DNA from: Paenibacillus oryzisoli
GTDB taxonomy: Bacteria; Bacillota; Bacilli; Paenibacillales; NBRC-103111
NCBI RefSeq assembly: GCF_001653565.1
Contig: NZ_LYPB01000083.1
Location: forward strand, 81,318 to 145,317
Direction: 5' to 3'
DNA length: 64,000 nt
The position numbers and the translations under genes are program-made. Below the pieces are notes generated by a model. It was not told the DNA's origin, did no database searches, and saw nothing but the letters and a program-made list of their open reading frames with translations. Position 1 is the stretch's first letter, and each line of letters opens with the position of its first letter. Of the stretch, positions 17,750 through 26,329 are shown piece after piece.

Positions 17750-17983
17750 TTACTTCAGCCAGTTATTCAACATTACACTGATCGGTTTGTATACGAACGT
17801 AATCCAATCCAGTGGGTTAGGAATGTTGGCATGCCAAGTGAGTGCGAGGCAGAGTCCTGCTCCAAAAAGAAGCAATACCGTAAATACCGATAATTCCTTT
17901 ATTCGTTTTTTTCTCAATAGTGAAGGAACCTCAATCATCCCAATCGCGGCAGTTACAATAAGAATACTAGTTATTGTCCACAT
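17750..17983 (-). CDS. Small two-helix membrane protein of unknown function
   Basis: 77 residues. Two hydrophobic helices (TSILIVTAAIGMIEV; FTVLLLFGAGLCLALTW) are separated by a basic loop (LLRKKRIKE). ATG 17983 has AAAGGAG eight bases upstream, so the longer open frame is rejected. It is flanked by terminators on both sides and is a single-gene unit. The look is that of a conserved Bacillales membrane protein, but I cannot name a function. Confidence 0.7.
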   Translation of the reverse strand: MWTITSILIVTAAIGMIEVPSLLRKKRIKELSVFTVLLLFGAGLCLALTWHANIPNPLDWITFVYKPISVMLNNWLK

Positions 17984-18070
17984 CTGATCTACTCCTTTAA
18001 CTCTTCCAATTGTTCCATTATTTCCACAATAATGATTCATAAACTTACTCTAGCCATGCTCATAACGAAG

Positions 18071-18120
18071 AAAAGACTGGAGATTGATCAGGTTAATTAC
18101 CTGATTAATTCCAGTCTTTT
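18071..18120. terminator. Strong bidirectional terminator-type palindrome
   Basis: AAAAGACTGGA / TCCAGTCTTTT arms enclose a second palindrome (ATCAGGT / ACCTGAT). It has A- and T-runs on both ends, so it can work in either direction. Confidence 0.8.
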
Positions 18121-18336
18121 GTAGATGATGATTGATTGATTGTGGGTTATAGGATCGTTTGAGACCCAAATAGCCCGTTTCAGCCTGTTTTTATCTAATC
18201 CATTGAAGAATGTCTATAACATCCGGTAGGACAAACTAACAATTTTCATATGATTTGTTAGGACAAAAGTTACTTACTATTAATAGGTTGAGTAGCAGAC
18301 TGTTGTTCTTCGTTGCTACGAAGATTTTCTTGTTGG

Positions 18337-18537
18337 TCAATCAGCATATTGGAGAACATTTCCGATTTTTTTCAAGAAACGTTCGATCATTTTATCTTTC
18401 ATAACAATCACATCAATTACATTATACCCGACTTGGAACGAAATGTTATCACTTAGAATTACACCAGCAATTCCAAGGCTAACTCGTATTAGTTGGTCTG
18501 CCATATTTTGTACACCAAGTAATACTTTTCTCGACAT
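18337..18537 (-). CDS. Hypothetical 66-residue protein
   Basis: MSRKVLLGVQNMADQLIRVS opens a small protein with a mildly hydrophobic middle (LGIAGVILSDNISFQVGYNV) and a basic end (MIERFLKKIGN). The ribosome binding site is weak. I do not recognise it. It may be a real small gene or debris of this accessory stretch. Confidence 0.4.
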   Translation of the reverse strand: MSRKVLLGVQNMADQLIRVSLGIAGVILSDNISFQVGYNVIDVIVMKDKMIERFLKKIGNVLQYAD

Positions 18538-18724
18538 ACGATCACAGCCTTTATCTTTAGTATAACCTATTTAGCTTGGTGGTCGCTATGTTTCAACTTG
18601 AGATTCGCCGCTGGATATCTCTAAAACACTTACACATCGAACTACTTTATTACCATGACCACAAGTAGATTTAATAATAACACCTCATGAAAGACACCTT
18701 ATTATGTTTAGAAAAGATTGTTGA

Positions 18725-18904
18725 CTTAACATTTCCCCCTTTATAAGTTGCTCTGTACAACATGTAAAAGCAGGTCGAATCATAGATCCTACTGGTCCGT
18801 TGACAGTGCCTGGTGGACATACCACGGAATCACGTAAAGCCATGTCCGAATTTATTAGAAAGTGCAATAACGGTGAAATTGGAATGAAAACTCTTGAAAT
18901 TTAA
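18725..18904 (+). pseudogene. Possible C-terminal gene fragment
   Basis: An open frame without a good start reads RIIDPTGPLTVPGGHTTESR, then a charged amphipathic end (MSEFIRKCNNGEIGMKTLEI) and a stop. The composition looks protein-like, but no start or ribosome binding site is present, which suggests a truncated remnant. Family not recognised. Confidence 0.3.
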
Positions 18905-19487
18905 GATAAGATGAGATGCACTAACGGATGTTGGCTCTTCTTTATTTGCTGTTTGATTTTATTAAGTTATTAAGACTTTATCGTCCATGCTTAAGTGAAT
19001 TGGAACCGACAGCAGCACTTTTTTGCTCTAATTATTAATATTTAGATGATATAAAAAAGCCAGGCTAGTTGCACTGACATAGTTAATGAACTAATGATGG
19101 TTTCCGATCAGTTACTTTTCCACTTAAAACCTTAATGTATTCTTTATCATCTGGTCCAATAATAACTTCTTATGATAAAGAACGGCCACCATCTTCACGG
19201 TCTCTTCTGTGAATTTTCACAAGCAGATTAACAATGTGCTTTTCAAAGTATTGAAGTTCCTGATAAGTACAGATCTTAGATTATACTAAATTGATTTAAA
19301 TTAGGGACTCGTGCTTGTTATGTTCCCTTTGTAGCAATTTCAAGCATTTAAAGAAATAATCTAGACACATCCCAGATCTAATTCTATTTATGAACTAGTG
19401 AAGTATTTCTCTAATATTTACTTTAAAGAGATTACATATGGGGTTATTTTTTTTTAAGAATCAATATAATTTGAGTCAAAAATTATT
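18905..19487. other. Gene-poor, AT-rich stretch with decayed coding remnants
   Basis: No intact gene seen. On the minus strand, 19272-19083 reads FEKHIVNLLVKIHRRDREDG, then a stop codon, then EVIIGPDDKEYIKVLSGKVT in the same frame, so it looks like a decayed protein. Family unknown. Confidence 0.35.
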
Positions 19488-20255
19488 TTATAGCTTTAAT
19501 TGGTTTGTAATACTTATTTCTGATACACCGTCAATAGTTATTTGCGAATTTCCAAATTTGTAGTTAAATTGAGAGGTTCTTTCTTTATTAAAATCAATAT
19601 CAAATCTCGAAAAAAAGATTTTCGAATTATCTGTGGATTCAGTTGTAGTGAGAACCATTGAAAAAGTTCCAACACTAGGCAATGAATTATTTTCTAGATT
19701 TTTCTCCCAACCCAATCCAGAAAATATCGACGTTATAGGAAACTCTTCATACTTATCAACCGTATGAATCCCTCCTGTATGTGAATTCGATTTAATTGCA
19801 TCGCTACCGTTAAAAGCTAGAGAAAATCCCAGTAAAGGTGCTGCACTTGAATTCGGAATTAAATTGGAATCAAAGGACCCAATAACTAGCAGTTCTTTGT
19901 TACTAATGTCCTTTTTCTCGCTAACTATTGTATAAATTGTGATAATTATGGCATCCTTGTTTTTATTTTCTCTATCAAAATTCACGGGGGTATATCTATT
20001 TTGTTTATTATCCCAAATATAATTTCGAGTGGTTGTTGAAGCACCGACTATTTTCGACCCTTTAAGTATCCCATTCCAGTCTTCAACTAACCTAACTGAT
20101 GCATTTGGGAATATTTCTGTAAGTGATTTTCCATCTAAATTATTATAGTTATGATGTACTTCAGAATTATCTATGATAGTATTTTCTTGTGTTTTATCCT
20201 GGCATCCAACCATTAAGACAACTATAGCAATGACGATTATCTTAATTTTAATCAT
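19488..20255 (-). CDS. Lipoprotein, paralogue of the next gene, function unknown
   Basis: 255 residues with a lipoprotein signal (IVVLMVGCQDK, lipobox LMVGC). The mature part matches the neighbouring exported protein in order: SLTEIFPNASVRLVEDWNGI (paralogue MATLFPDAKDELKADWEKMY), GSKIVGASTTTRNYIWDNKQ, LLVIGSFDSNLIP, and GLGWEKNLENNSLPSVGTFS. The domain is beta-rich and I do not recognise it. It lies downstream of its paralogue but behind that gene's terminator, so it probably has its own promoter. The region is AT-rich and the pair may have been acquired. Confidence 0.8.
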   Translation of the reverse strand: MIKIKIIVIAIVVLMVGCQDKTQENTIIDNSEVHHNYNNLDGKSLTEIFPNASVRLVEDWNGILKGSKIVGASTTTRNYIWDNKQNRYTPVNFDRENKNKDAIIITIYTIVSEKKDISNKELLVIGSFDSNLIPNSSAAPLLGFSLAFNGSDAIKSNSHTGGIHTVDKYEEFPITSIFSGLGWEKNLENNSLPSVGTFSMVLTTTESTDNSKIFFSRFDIDFNKERTSQFNYKFGNSQITIDGVSEISITNQLKL

Positions 20256-20286
20256 AGCGGGCTCTCCCTTATTAATTATATTGATG

Positions 20287-20322
20287 ATAAAAACAGACGG
20301 TAATTTTTTTGATTACCGTCTG
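20287..20322 (-). terminator. Terminator between the two paralogues
   Basis: Minus-strand stem CAGACGGTAAT / ATTACCGTCTG followed by a T-run; it ends transcription of the upstream exported-protein gene. Confidence 0.85.
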
Positions 20323-20336
20323 CTTTATTTTGTTTT

Positions 20337-21206
20337 TTAGTAAGTAAATGTGGTGTAAGCCGGTATAGTACTTACTTTTGTAGTTGTAGCCCAACCAATA
20401 CTAAAGCCACCACCTGATGAACTTAACGAAAGACCTAAACTTGTAAGAGTCTTTGTGTCATAAGATTGATTATATTGACCAATTGAGTTAGCAATATTAC
20501 CTGAATTTGAAGTACTTTTAATGATAGTTACAGAAAATGAACCGCTGGATGCATACCAATTATTTGCTGGAAAAGTTTTATCAATTGCTTCTGAGAACTC
20601 CCAACCTACACCAGCGTTCGGATTAACAGTCACAACAGCAGGATTTGTGTCACCTTCATCATAATGTACTACCCCACTGGTAGAACCTTGTTTGATAGCT
20701 AATCCACCAGCCCAACCAATAACAAATGCATCCACGCTATTACCTGTATCAAGTGAAGGTGTTACATTCCATTGGAATGAGCCTCCTAAGAGCCACTCAG
20801 TAGGATATGAACATGCCCCTGAACAAGATGCAGTTGTATGATAAACAGTAATTCCATAATTGGTATTAGATCCAACCCCATTTGTCCCAACACCACTTGT
20901 TTTGGATTGTTGCTCAAATTCCTTGACTGTTATTGGGACTAACTTGTTGTTTTCATCTTTTCTATAAAACATTTTCGTTTCAGATACTTTTACGATCTTG
21001 TATCCTTCATACATCTTTTCCCAGTCAGCTTTTAATTCATCTTTTGCATCAGGAAACAATGTTGCCATATTAATGCCTGATTGATCTTCATATACCTGCT
21101 CTTCTTTGTAGTTATTTTCGGGACTTGTAGCTGCGTTTGCGGATAAAGTGAATAACATAGATATCAAGAGAACAATACTTACAAGCCTCATCTGTTTGAT
21201 AATCAA
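20337..21206 (-). CDS. Secreted paralogue of the adjacent lipoprotein, function unknown
   Basis: About 289 residues. The Sec signal peptide (MRLVSIVLLISMLFTLSANA) has a clean ANA-A cleavage site and no lipobox, so this copy is released. A segment with two close cysteines (TASCSGACSYP) precedes WLLGGSFQW, and the tail is Ser/Gly-rich (LSLSSSGGGFSIGW). It shares the motif order of its paralogue. Starts: TTG 21206 sits ten bases from AGGAG and is preferred; GTG 21215 is only one base from it. No known family recognised. Possible roles, inferred only from export and pairing, are a secreted toxin-like or surface-binding pair. Confidence 0.78.
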   Translation of the reverse strand: MIIKQMRLVSIVLLISMLFTLSANAATSPENNYKEEQVYEDQSGINMATLFPDAKDELKADWEKMYEGYKIVKVSETKMFYRKDENNKLVPITVKEFEQQSKTSGVGTNGVGSNTNYGITVYHTTASCSGACSYPTEWLLGGSFQWNVTPSLDTGNSVDAFVIGWAGGLAIKQGSTSGVVHYDEGDTNPAVVTVNPNAGVGWEFSEAIDKTFPANNWYASSGSFSVTIIKSTSNSGNIANSIGQYNQSYDTKTLTSLGLSLSSSGGGFSIGWATTTKVSTIPAYTTFTY

Positions 21207-21215
21207 AACTGTCAC

Positions 21216-22041
21216 ACTCCTAGTAAAAATATAATTTGACGAGCTTTATTAAATTCAATGTAAATTATCCAATTATTAAAACTCATCGTTTTGCAAGCTG
21301 TCACTATTCTTATTACTGTAGAGACGTTTGATCAATCGAAATTGTTCCACTTTTTGTAAAATTATTACTAATTGTATGTTTTGGAACAGTTTTTACTCAT
21401 CCGTGCACGGTGAAGTAATGAACAACCCAATTTAACCATGTATTCCCATTTTTTCCTATAGGTATATAATACCAATTAAAATTCACATATTGAAAATATT
21501 ATGTCGTTTATTATTTTAATAGATTCAACTGCACTTCAGTCTAATTCTTCATCCACTTATCGAGTCTAGGCTAATTGAACATTTTAAGTGTCGCCTGCGC
21601 TAAGCTTGAACAAACACTTGCCAGATAGGATGCTGCTCTATCCTTATTATTACCGAAAGTATAGGAATCCGATGAGCTTGGAACACCGGTCTAAAAGCGT
21701 TTTTTCATTGAATTGGATATGCTCCGAATCCACACCACCAAAAAACATACCACTAATGTATTCGCTTCCAAAAAAATAAATGCAATCGCTTTTTTATTTA
21801 CAGGCTTTGTTAAATCCTGTTGTTGATAATTGAATACTCCGAACAAACCTGGGCATAGTAGAAGATATAGTTAGTGTTTATAGTGTTTATATTCTTAATA
21901 CCCTCGCCTATGACATTAAGCAATTCCTCCAAATTTTTCACCTCCCTATGTTTTATAGTTTGAAGCTTCAAGAGACTCCAATCTTAATTTCGAAAGTAAC
22001 CCCGGTCCATACATTGGAAACCATTATTTTCTAGTATAAAG
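21216..22041. other. Gene-poor, AT-rich stretch
   Basis: No supported gene in 826 bases. A 63-codon plus-strand frame at 21588 lacks a ribosome binding site and protein-like composition. The right part of this stretch must hold the promoter of the exported paralogue; none could be picked with confidence. Confidence 0.5.
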
Positions 22042-22362
22042 TTACGCTAGACTTCTATTTTTCTTATTTACATCCCTGATCGATTTCAACTTTTGAATAC
22101 TACTAAAGTATTTTCTCAGCTTGGAACTTGAGATTTCATCGAAATGTATTACATTGCACCTAAACCAATTCTGGTTTCCAGAGTAAACATGTACGGACAT
22201 CAGGTCATCAGGGTTGTAAACAGTTACTAACTGCCATTCTCCCATAGTCCGTGCCAACTCAAAGCATCTTTGCGATACTGCCTCTGAACAAGAATAATAA
22301 TTGAATTTCAAAAATATTCCTTTTTCTGTTACTGTTGCTAACTCTATGTCTACCTCTACCAA
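22042..22362 (-). CDS. Hypothetical 106-residue protein
   Basis: A protein-like open frame with a TTG start: VDIELATVTEKGIFLKFNYY, a middle stretch CFELARTMGEWQLVTVYNPD, and a basic C-terminus (KSIRDVNKKNR). The ribosome binding site is weak (TAGGTG close to the start), so the frame may be a 5'-truncated remnant. Family not recognised. Confidence 0.45.
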   Translation of the reverse strand: MVEVDIELATVTEKGIFLKFNYYSCSEAVSQRCFELARTMGEWQLVTVYNPDDLMSVHVYSGNQNWFRCNVIHFDEISSSKLRKYFSSIQKLKSIRDVNKKNRSLA

Positions 22363-22550
22363 ACACCTATTTCATAGTTTTATAGTTTCCAGTAAATCCG
22401 CATATCTATATTTTATAACTAAGCGGATATTAATTTGGGAAATTATCTTACTTAAACCCTAACTTTTAAGGAAATAGAAAAAAGCGGATAGCATTTGCTT
22501 CCACCTCAACCAATGACTTCAAATAACTATTCGCTTAAACGAACTATGCA

Positions 22551-22580
22551 GAGCAATGGTTCAGACCATTGCTCCTCTTT
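22551..22580 (+). terminator. Orphan terminator-like hairpin
   Basis: GAGCAATGGT / ACCATTGCTC with a four-base loop, followed by CTCTTT. No plus-strand gene lies upstream. The rest of the 22363-22731 gap shows only a small GTTGCCGCGGCAA palindrome near 22700. Confidence 0.5.
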
Positions 22581-22731
22581 ACTCTCCTCCCAACAATGGT
22601 AGAAGTGACTCGTATTCAAAAAGTTATTGACCGTTTTTTAAGTAACAACCTACAAATCATTTTTCTTTCAGCACTACAAGGAAAATAAGATAGCCTAAGT
22701 TGCCGCGGCAAACTGAACACCAATGGCCAAC

Positions 22732-23049
22732 TTATCTTCGTTCTAAAAATTTACGTTCTCTTTCCGAAATTCCATATCGTAGCCAAGAATCAATCTGATC
22801 ATTTATAGCCTTTTTGATAGGAATTAATTTCATACCTAAGTCTACCCTGTTAACAATTGATAAAATATTACTCCAATCAGCTGCATGAAGATCCCCGAAT
22901 ACTTCTTTCGCGGAATAAGTCCCTTCATTATCTGACCACATAATCTTAATAAAATCATTTGGATCATGATTAAGCGAAATATAAGTAAAAAAAACTTCTT
23001 CATAAAGATGATTTAAAGCATTTCTGACTATATCAACAATAATATTCAT
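22732..23049 (-). pseudogene. C-terminal part of a frameshifted large protein
   Basis: 105 residues from an internal ATG. Restoring one base in the seven-T run at 23134-23140 joins this frame to the upstream ORF (23085-24410) through KNISAEHLSKAENFALEFVK. The repaired protein would be 559 residues from the 24410 ATG. The segment has HAADWSNILSIVNR and a basic end (GISERERKFLERR). The split is either a true frameshift or a homopolymer sequencing error. See the partner entry. Confidence 0.7.
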
Positions 23050-23084
23050 TTTGTGAGTATCTGAATAATTACTCTTTACAAACT

Positions 23085-24410
23085 CTAAAGCAAAGTTCTC
23101 TGCCTTTGACAGATGTTCAGCAGAAATATTCTTAAAAAAATGTTACAAATATGATCAAGAATACCGTAATAATATAGTTCGTTTTCGATGCTAACGTTAA
23201 TTACTTTAATAATCTCTTCTTCAATTCCATCAATTTCCCACACAAACCCAAACTCGCTGTGAGTTATTAAAGAAATATCTCTAGTATTACGACGTAAGTA
23301 CATTTCTTTAATGAACTCAACTAATAATTTGGAATCTTTCTTTAGGATCTCAAAAAAACCTAACCCACCGTAATCAAAATGTTGTTGTATGATATATTGT
23401 TGGAGGTATGACTTTTTAATAAGCTGAATATTTCCACCGAGAAGACTTAGATGTTCTTTATATAGGTCTCTAAAAACCATAATTTGCGAGTTATTATTAG
23501 AATTCTTATCAGTTATAATTTCGAGAATTCTTTGAAACAAATCAGGCTTCAGAGGTAAATATCTATCCAATCCATTAAAGTATAAATAAAAAGACTCTTC
23601 TGTTTCATCCATTGACTTTAATAATTCATCAATATTTGGGATTGAAACATCTACAAATTCATACCATGAAAGTATCCATTGTATTCTTAAATCGAAATGA
23701 TATTGTTGTATTAGTCCCCATATTAATTTAGCTCTTTCTGAATCTTTAAGTTGATTTTTAAATAATATTCTAGGTATATAACATATTCTATTTTTTTCCT
23801 TCATAATCATTGTGAGCATGTACATACCCATATGAAAATTTCTGTTGCAATTTTCTTCTATAATAATATCCAGGACTCTTATATAGTTGTAGTTATTTTT
23901 TGAAAGTTGTTTTATAAATATAAATTTTTCATAGAAAAGATTTACATTTTTAATTGTGTCAAAAATGAATGAACTTCTTATATCAACATCTTTCAATCTT
24001 TCATATTCCTCGTAATTGTCAAACTCGTATATCTCTTTATCTCGATAACGATCCCATTCTATTATAATAAACATCTCATAAGTTGAATTTGTGTAATTTT
24101 GAGCAACCTTAATTAGATCCAGATGTTGTACCTCATTCCGTCTGCACCATCTAGCTAGATCTTGAACGTAACGGCAATGTAGGAAGGAATCACAACTAAA
24201 ATGTCTTTCTATTATGTTACAAATGTAAGTGATATCACAATGTGCTATTTCTTTTACAGGAGCTAACCCGTGGTTTATATATGAATCTAAAAGTTCCCGT
24301 GACTCATCAGGGAAATCAGAGAAAAGGTTGTTTACTGCTTCCCAAATATGTTGCCGTAGAACTTGTATATAAATATTATCCGGCAACTCGTAATCATACC
24401 AATAAATCAT
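23085..24410 (-). pseudogene. Fragment of a large helical protein, 5'-truncated and frameshifted
   Basis: 441 residues, rich in helices and aromatic residues, with no P-loop or other catalytic motif seen. The reading frame stays open for 45 more codons upstream of the ATG, with protein-like sequence (FQWYGVKLKDKLLTVVFLEI), and stops inside the end of the SDR gene. No ribosome binding site precedes the ATG. I read this as the C-terminal half of a much larger protein whose N-terminal part was lost at the junction near 24540. The shape (long helical repeat-like C-terminal half) recalls STAND/NACHT-type large proteins, but that is inference only. Confidence 0.65.
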
Positions 24411-24537
24411 ATTATTTCTTTCAGCTTTTGTATGATGAAATTTAAAACCAAGAAAATCTTTTGCTATCTCTAAGAATACAACGGTCAGTAACTTATCTTT
24501 TAATTTGACTCCGTACCACTGAAAGAGCTTGATGTTT

Positions 24538-25278
24538 CTAACCTCTCAGCTGAATCTCATAATCTGTAACAATCTTTCCATCGTACTGAATAATTTGACC
24601 ATTTTGATTCTTATCAGACAGGATAATGTCGGTACTTATCTGCCCAGCGGCTTCGGGAGACTTGACTAATCCGCCGTGCGCACCAGCTTCCATGCCGTTC
24701 AAGTCGGTTGCGGCAGCGCCAGGCATGATGCCGAAAATCTGGCGATGGCTGCCCATTTTTTCAAACTCGTAAGCGTAAGTCAGTGTCATCACGTTGAGTG
24801 CAACTTTGCTCGTAATGTAAGCGAGCGGGTGCCAAAAGTCGGTCGGCGAAATCGGAACGGTGATATTGATGATTTTCGCGTTGTCTGTCAGAGATAACAG
24901 CAGACTTTTGATGAGCTCATGTGTGCCGAGAAAATTCGTTTCCATAGCCGTACGTAAATCCTCAGTAGTATAGTCAAATGTGTGCTTTGCGAGGTCGAGC
25001 GCCGCGCGCCCGGGCTTAACACTATCGGGAATTCCAGCATTATTGACCAAAATATCGAGCGAGTTAACCATTTTAGCCGCAGCGTGCAAGCTGTCAAGAT
25101 TATTCAAATCAATCTTGATGAACGTTGCTGATATGCCTTCTGCGGAAAGTTTTTCGACTGCTGCCTGTCCACGGGCTTCATCACGCGCTCCAACAAGAAT
25201 GTCATAGCCACGCTTGCCAAGACTTCGAGCGATTTCGAAACCGATTCCTTTATTTGCTCCAGTGACGAGTGCTTTCAT
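24538..25278 (-). CDS. Short-chain dehydrogenase/reductase (SDR)
   Basis: 246 residues. Classical SDR fold: cofactor motif TGANKGIG at residues 6-13, NNAG at 79-82, and catalytic Tyr154/Lys158 in YITSK. An Arg in GARDEARG after beta-2 suggests NADPH preference. The family Ser position is occupied near VPISPTDF. Substrate unknown. The gene stands alone, with a ~260-base gap upstream. Its 3' end abuts the truncated large gene, which looks like a recombination junction. Confidence 0.9.
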   Translation of the reverse strand: MKALVTGANKGIGFEIARSLGKRGYDILVGARDEARGQAAVEKLSAEGISATFIKIDLNNLDSLHAAAKMVNSLDILVNNAGIPDSVKPGRAALDLAKHTFDYTTEDLRTAMETNFLGTHELIKSLLLSLTDNAKIINITVPISPTDFWHPLAYITSKVALNVMTLTYAYEFEKMGSHRQIFGIMPGAAATDLNGMEAGAHGGLVKSPEAAGQISTDIILSDKNQNGQIIQYDGKIVTDYEIQLRG

Positions 25279-25540
25279 AGTGATCTCCTTTTCGTTTTTT
25301 TACTTGATACAAGAATATTATAGCTTAACGATAGAATCATCAGCATCCTCCAAAACGTCTCAATTCCACTGAACGATGCGTTTCTGCGTGGGATGGGTTA
25401 TTAAATCATAAAGCAGATTGTTACTCCGCCCCATTCCCTTTGCTAACTCATTACCACGAAACACATCTCCAATTCCAATTACATAGACCCATATAACATC
25501 TGCCGAACTAAATCAGATACTATGCAATATGGAATTAAAA

Positions 25541-26239
25541 TCATTCATTTATCATCTTTTTTTCCAATATCCATTTTCCTGGTTCGGAAATGTATCCAAG
25601 CGCTTGATTAATTGCTAGCATCGGGGCATTGGTTGAACGGTTATTCGTCCTCAGCTTTAAGACACCTATATCACGTGAAAAACGAATTGATAGCAGTTTT
25701 AAAGCTCGAGCAATGCCCTTCCCTCGAAAGTCTCTTGACACTCCAGTAAAAATGGTATGCATGGCTTCTCTTTGTGGTTTGAGCAACGTGATTCCTATAA
25801 TTTCTTTTTCCTTCATAGCAAAAAAAACTGACTTCGGATTTATTTTCTCTATAATACTTAAAAATATTTCATATGGCATATTAAGCGCATCTTGAGCATC
25901 AGGCGTATCGCTTGTCAATCGACTCATAACTTCGTAATTGAAACGCTCGTTCGTGACCATATTGCGAATTTGGAGCTCCTTTTTCTCTGCATTTATTTCA
26001 ACTACTTCATGCAACATGAACATATTTACACCAAGAGAACTCAATTCTTCAGGGGACGAATAAAACAAATCCTCCGCCTGCTTCACTACACCTCCGATGT
26101 TAAGAGCGATTCCGCAGGAAAGAAAAGAAACATTATCGTTTCTTTCGTACACGTTAATTTTCGCATCCGGATACAAACGCGCAAGATTCTTCGTCGCTTC
26201 CGTTCCGGCATGTGTGCACCCAACAACAACAATTTTCAT
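25541..26239 (-). CDS. Chimeric ORF: N-terminal NADH-oxidase-like FAD domain joined to a GNAT acetyltransferase domain
   Basis: 232 residues in one intact frame. Residues 1-~103 match the start of pyridine-nucleotide-disulfide oxidoreductases of the NADH oxidase/CoA-disulfide reductase type: FAD-binding VVVGCTHAGTEA and the redox Cys in SFLSCGIAL. At ~103 (near base 25930) this stops, and residues ~104-232 are a GNAT domain with the acetyl-CoA loop VSRDFRGKGIARALK and the NNRSTNAPMLAINQALGY helix. A functional flavoenzyme is impossible without the NADH and dimerisation domains. The GNAT half might still fold. The start has GGAGG seven bases upstream. Most likely an in-frame deletion fused two genes. 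Confidence 0.85.
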   Translation of the reverse strand: MKIVVVGCTHAGTEATKNLARLYPDAKINVYERNDNVSFLSCGIALNIGGVVKQAEDLFYSSPEELSSLGVNMFMLHEVVEINAEKKELQIRNMVTNERFNYEVMSRLTSDTPDAQDALNMPYEIFLSIIEKINPKSVFFAMKEKEIIGITLLKPQREAMHTIFTGVSRDFRGKGIARALKLLSIRFSRDIGVLKLRTNNRSTNAPMLAINQALGYISEPGKWILEKKMINE

Positions 26240-26285
26240 TTCATTTCCTCCTATATTGTGAAATAAATCACAAGTTGGTGTTTAA

Positions 26286-26317
26286 TGAAAACCCCGTCAC
26301 TTAAAACAGGGTTTTCA
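26286..26317. terminator. Terminator between the MFS gene and the chimeric ORF
   Basis: TGAAAACCC / GGGTTTTCA stem with a 14-base loop. The T-rich arm serves the minus-strand MFS gene. Confidence 0.75.
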
Positions 26318-26329
26318 ATGTCATAAATA

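Noticed and set aside
18685..18867. 60-codon minus-strand ORF
   Set aside because: No start signal; the opposite strand carries the more protein-like frame.
21588..21779. 63-codon plus-strand ORF
   Set aside because: No ribosome binding site and random-looking composition.
24411..24545. Treating the in-frame upstream 45 codons as part of an expressed gene
   Set aside because: There is no start codon with a ribosome binding site there; they are kept only as evidence for truncation.
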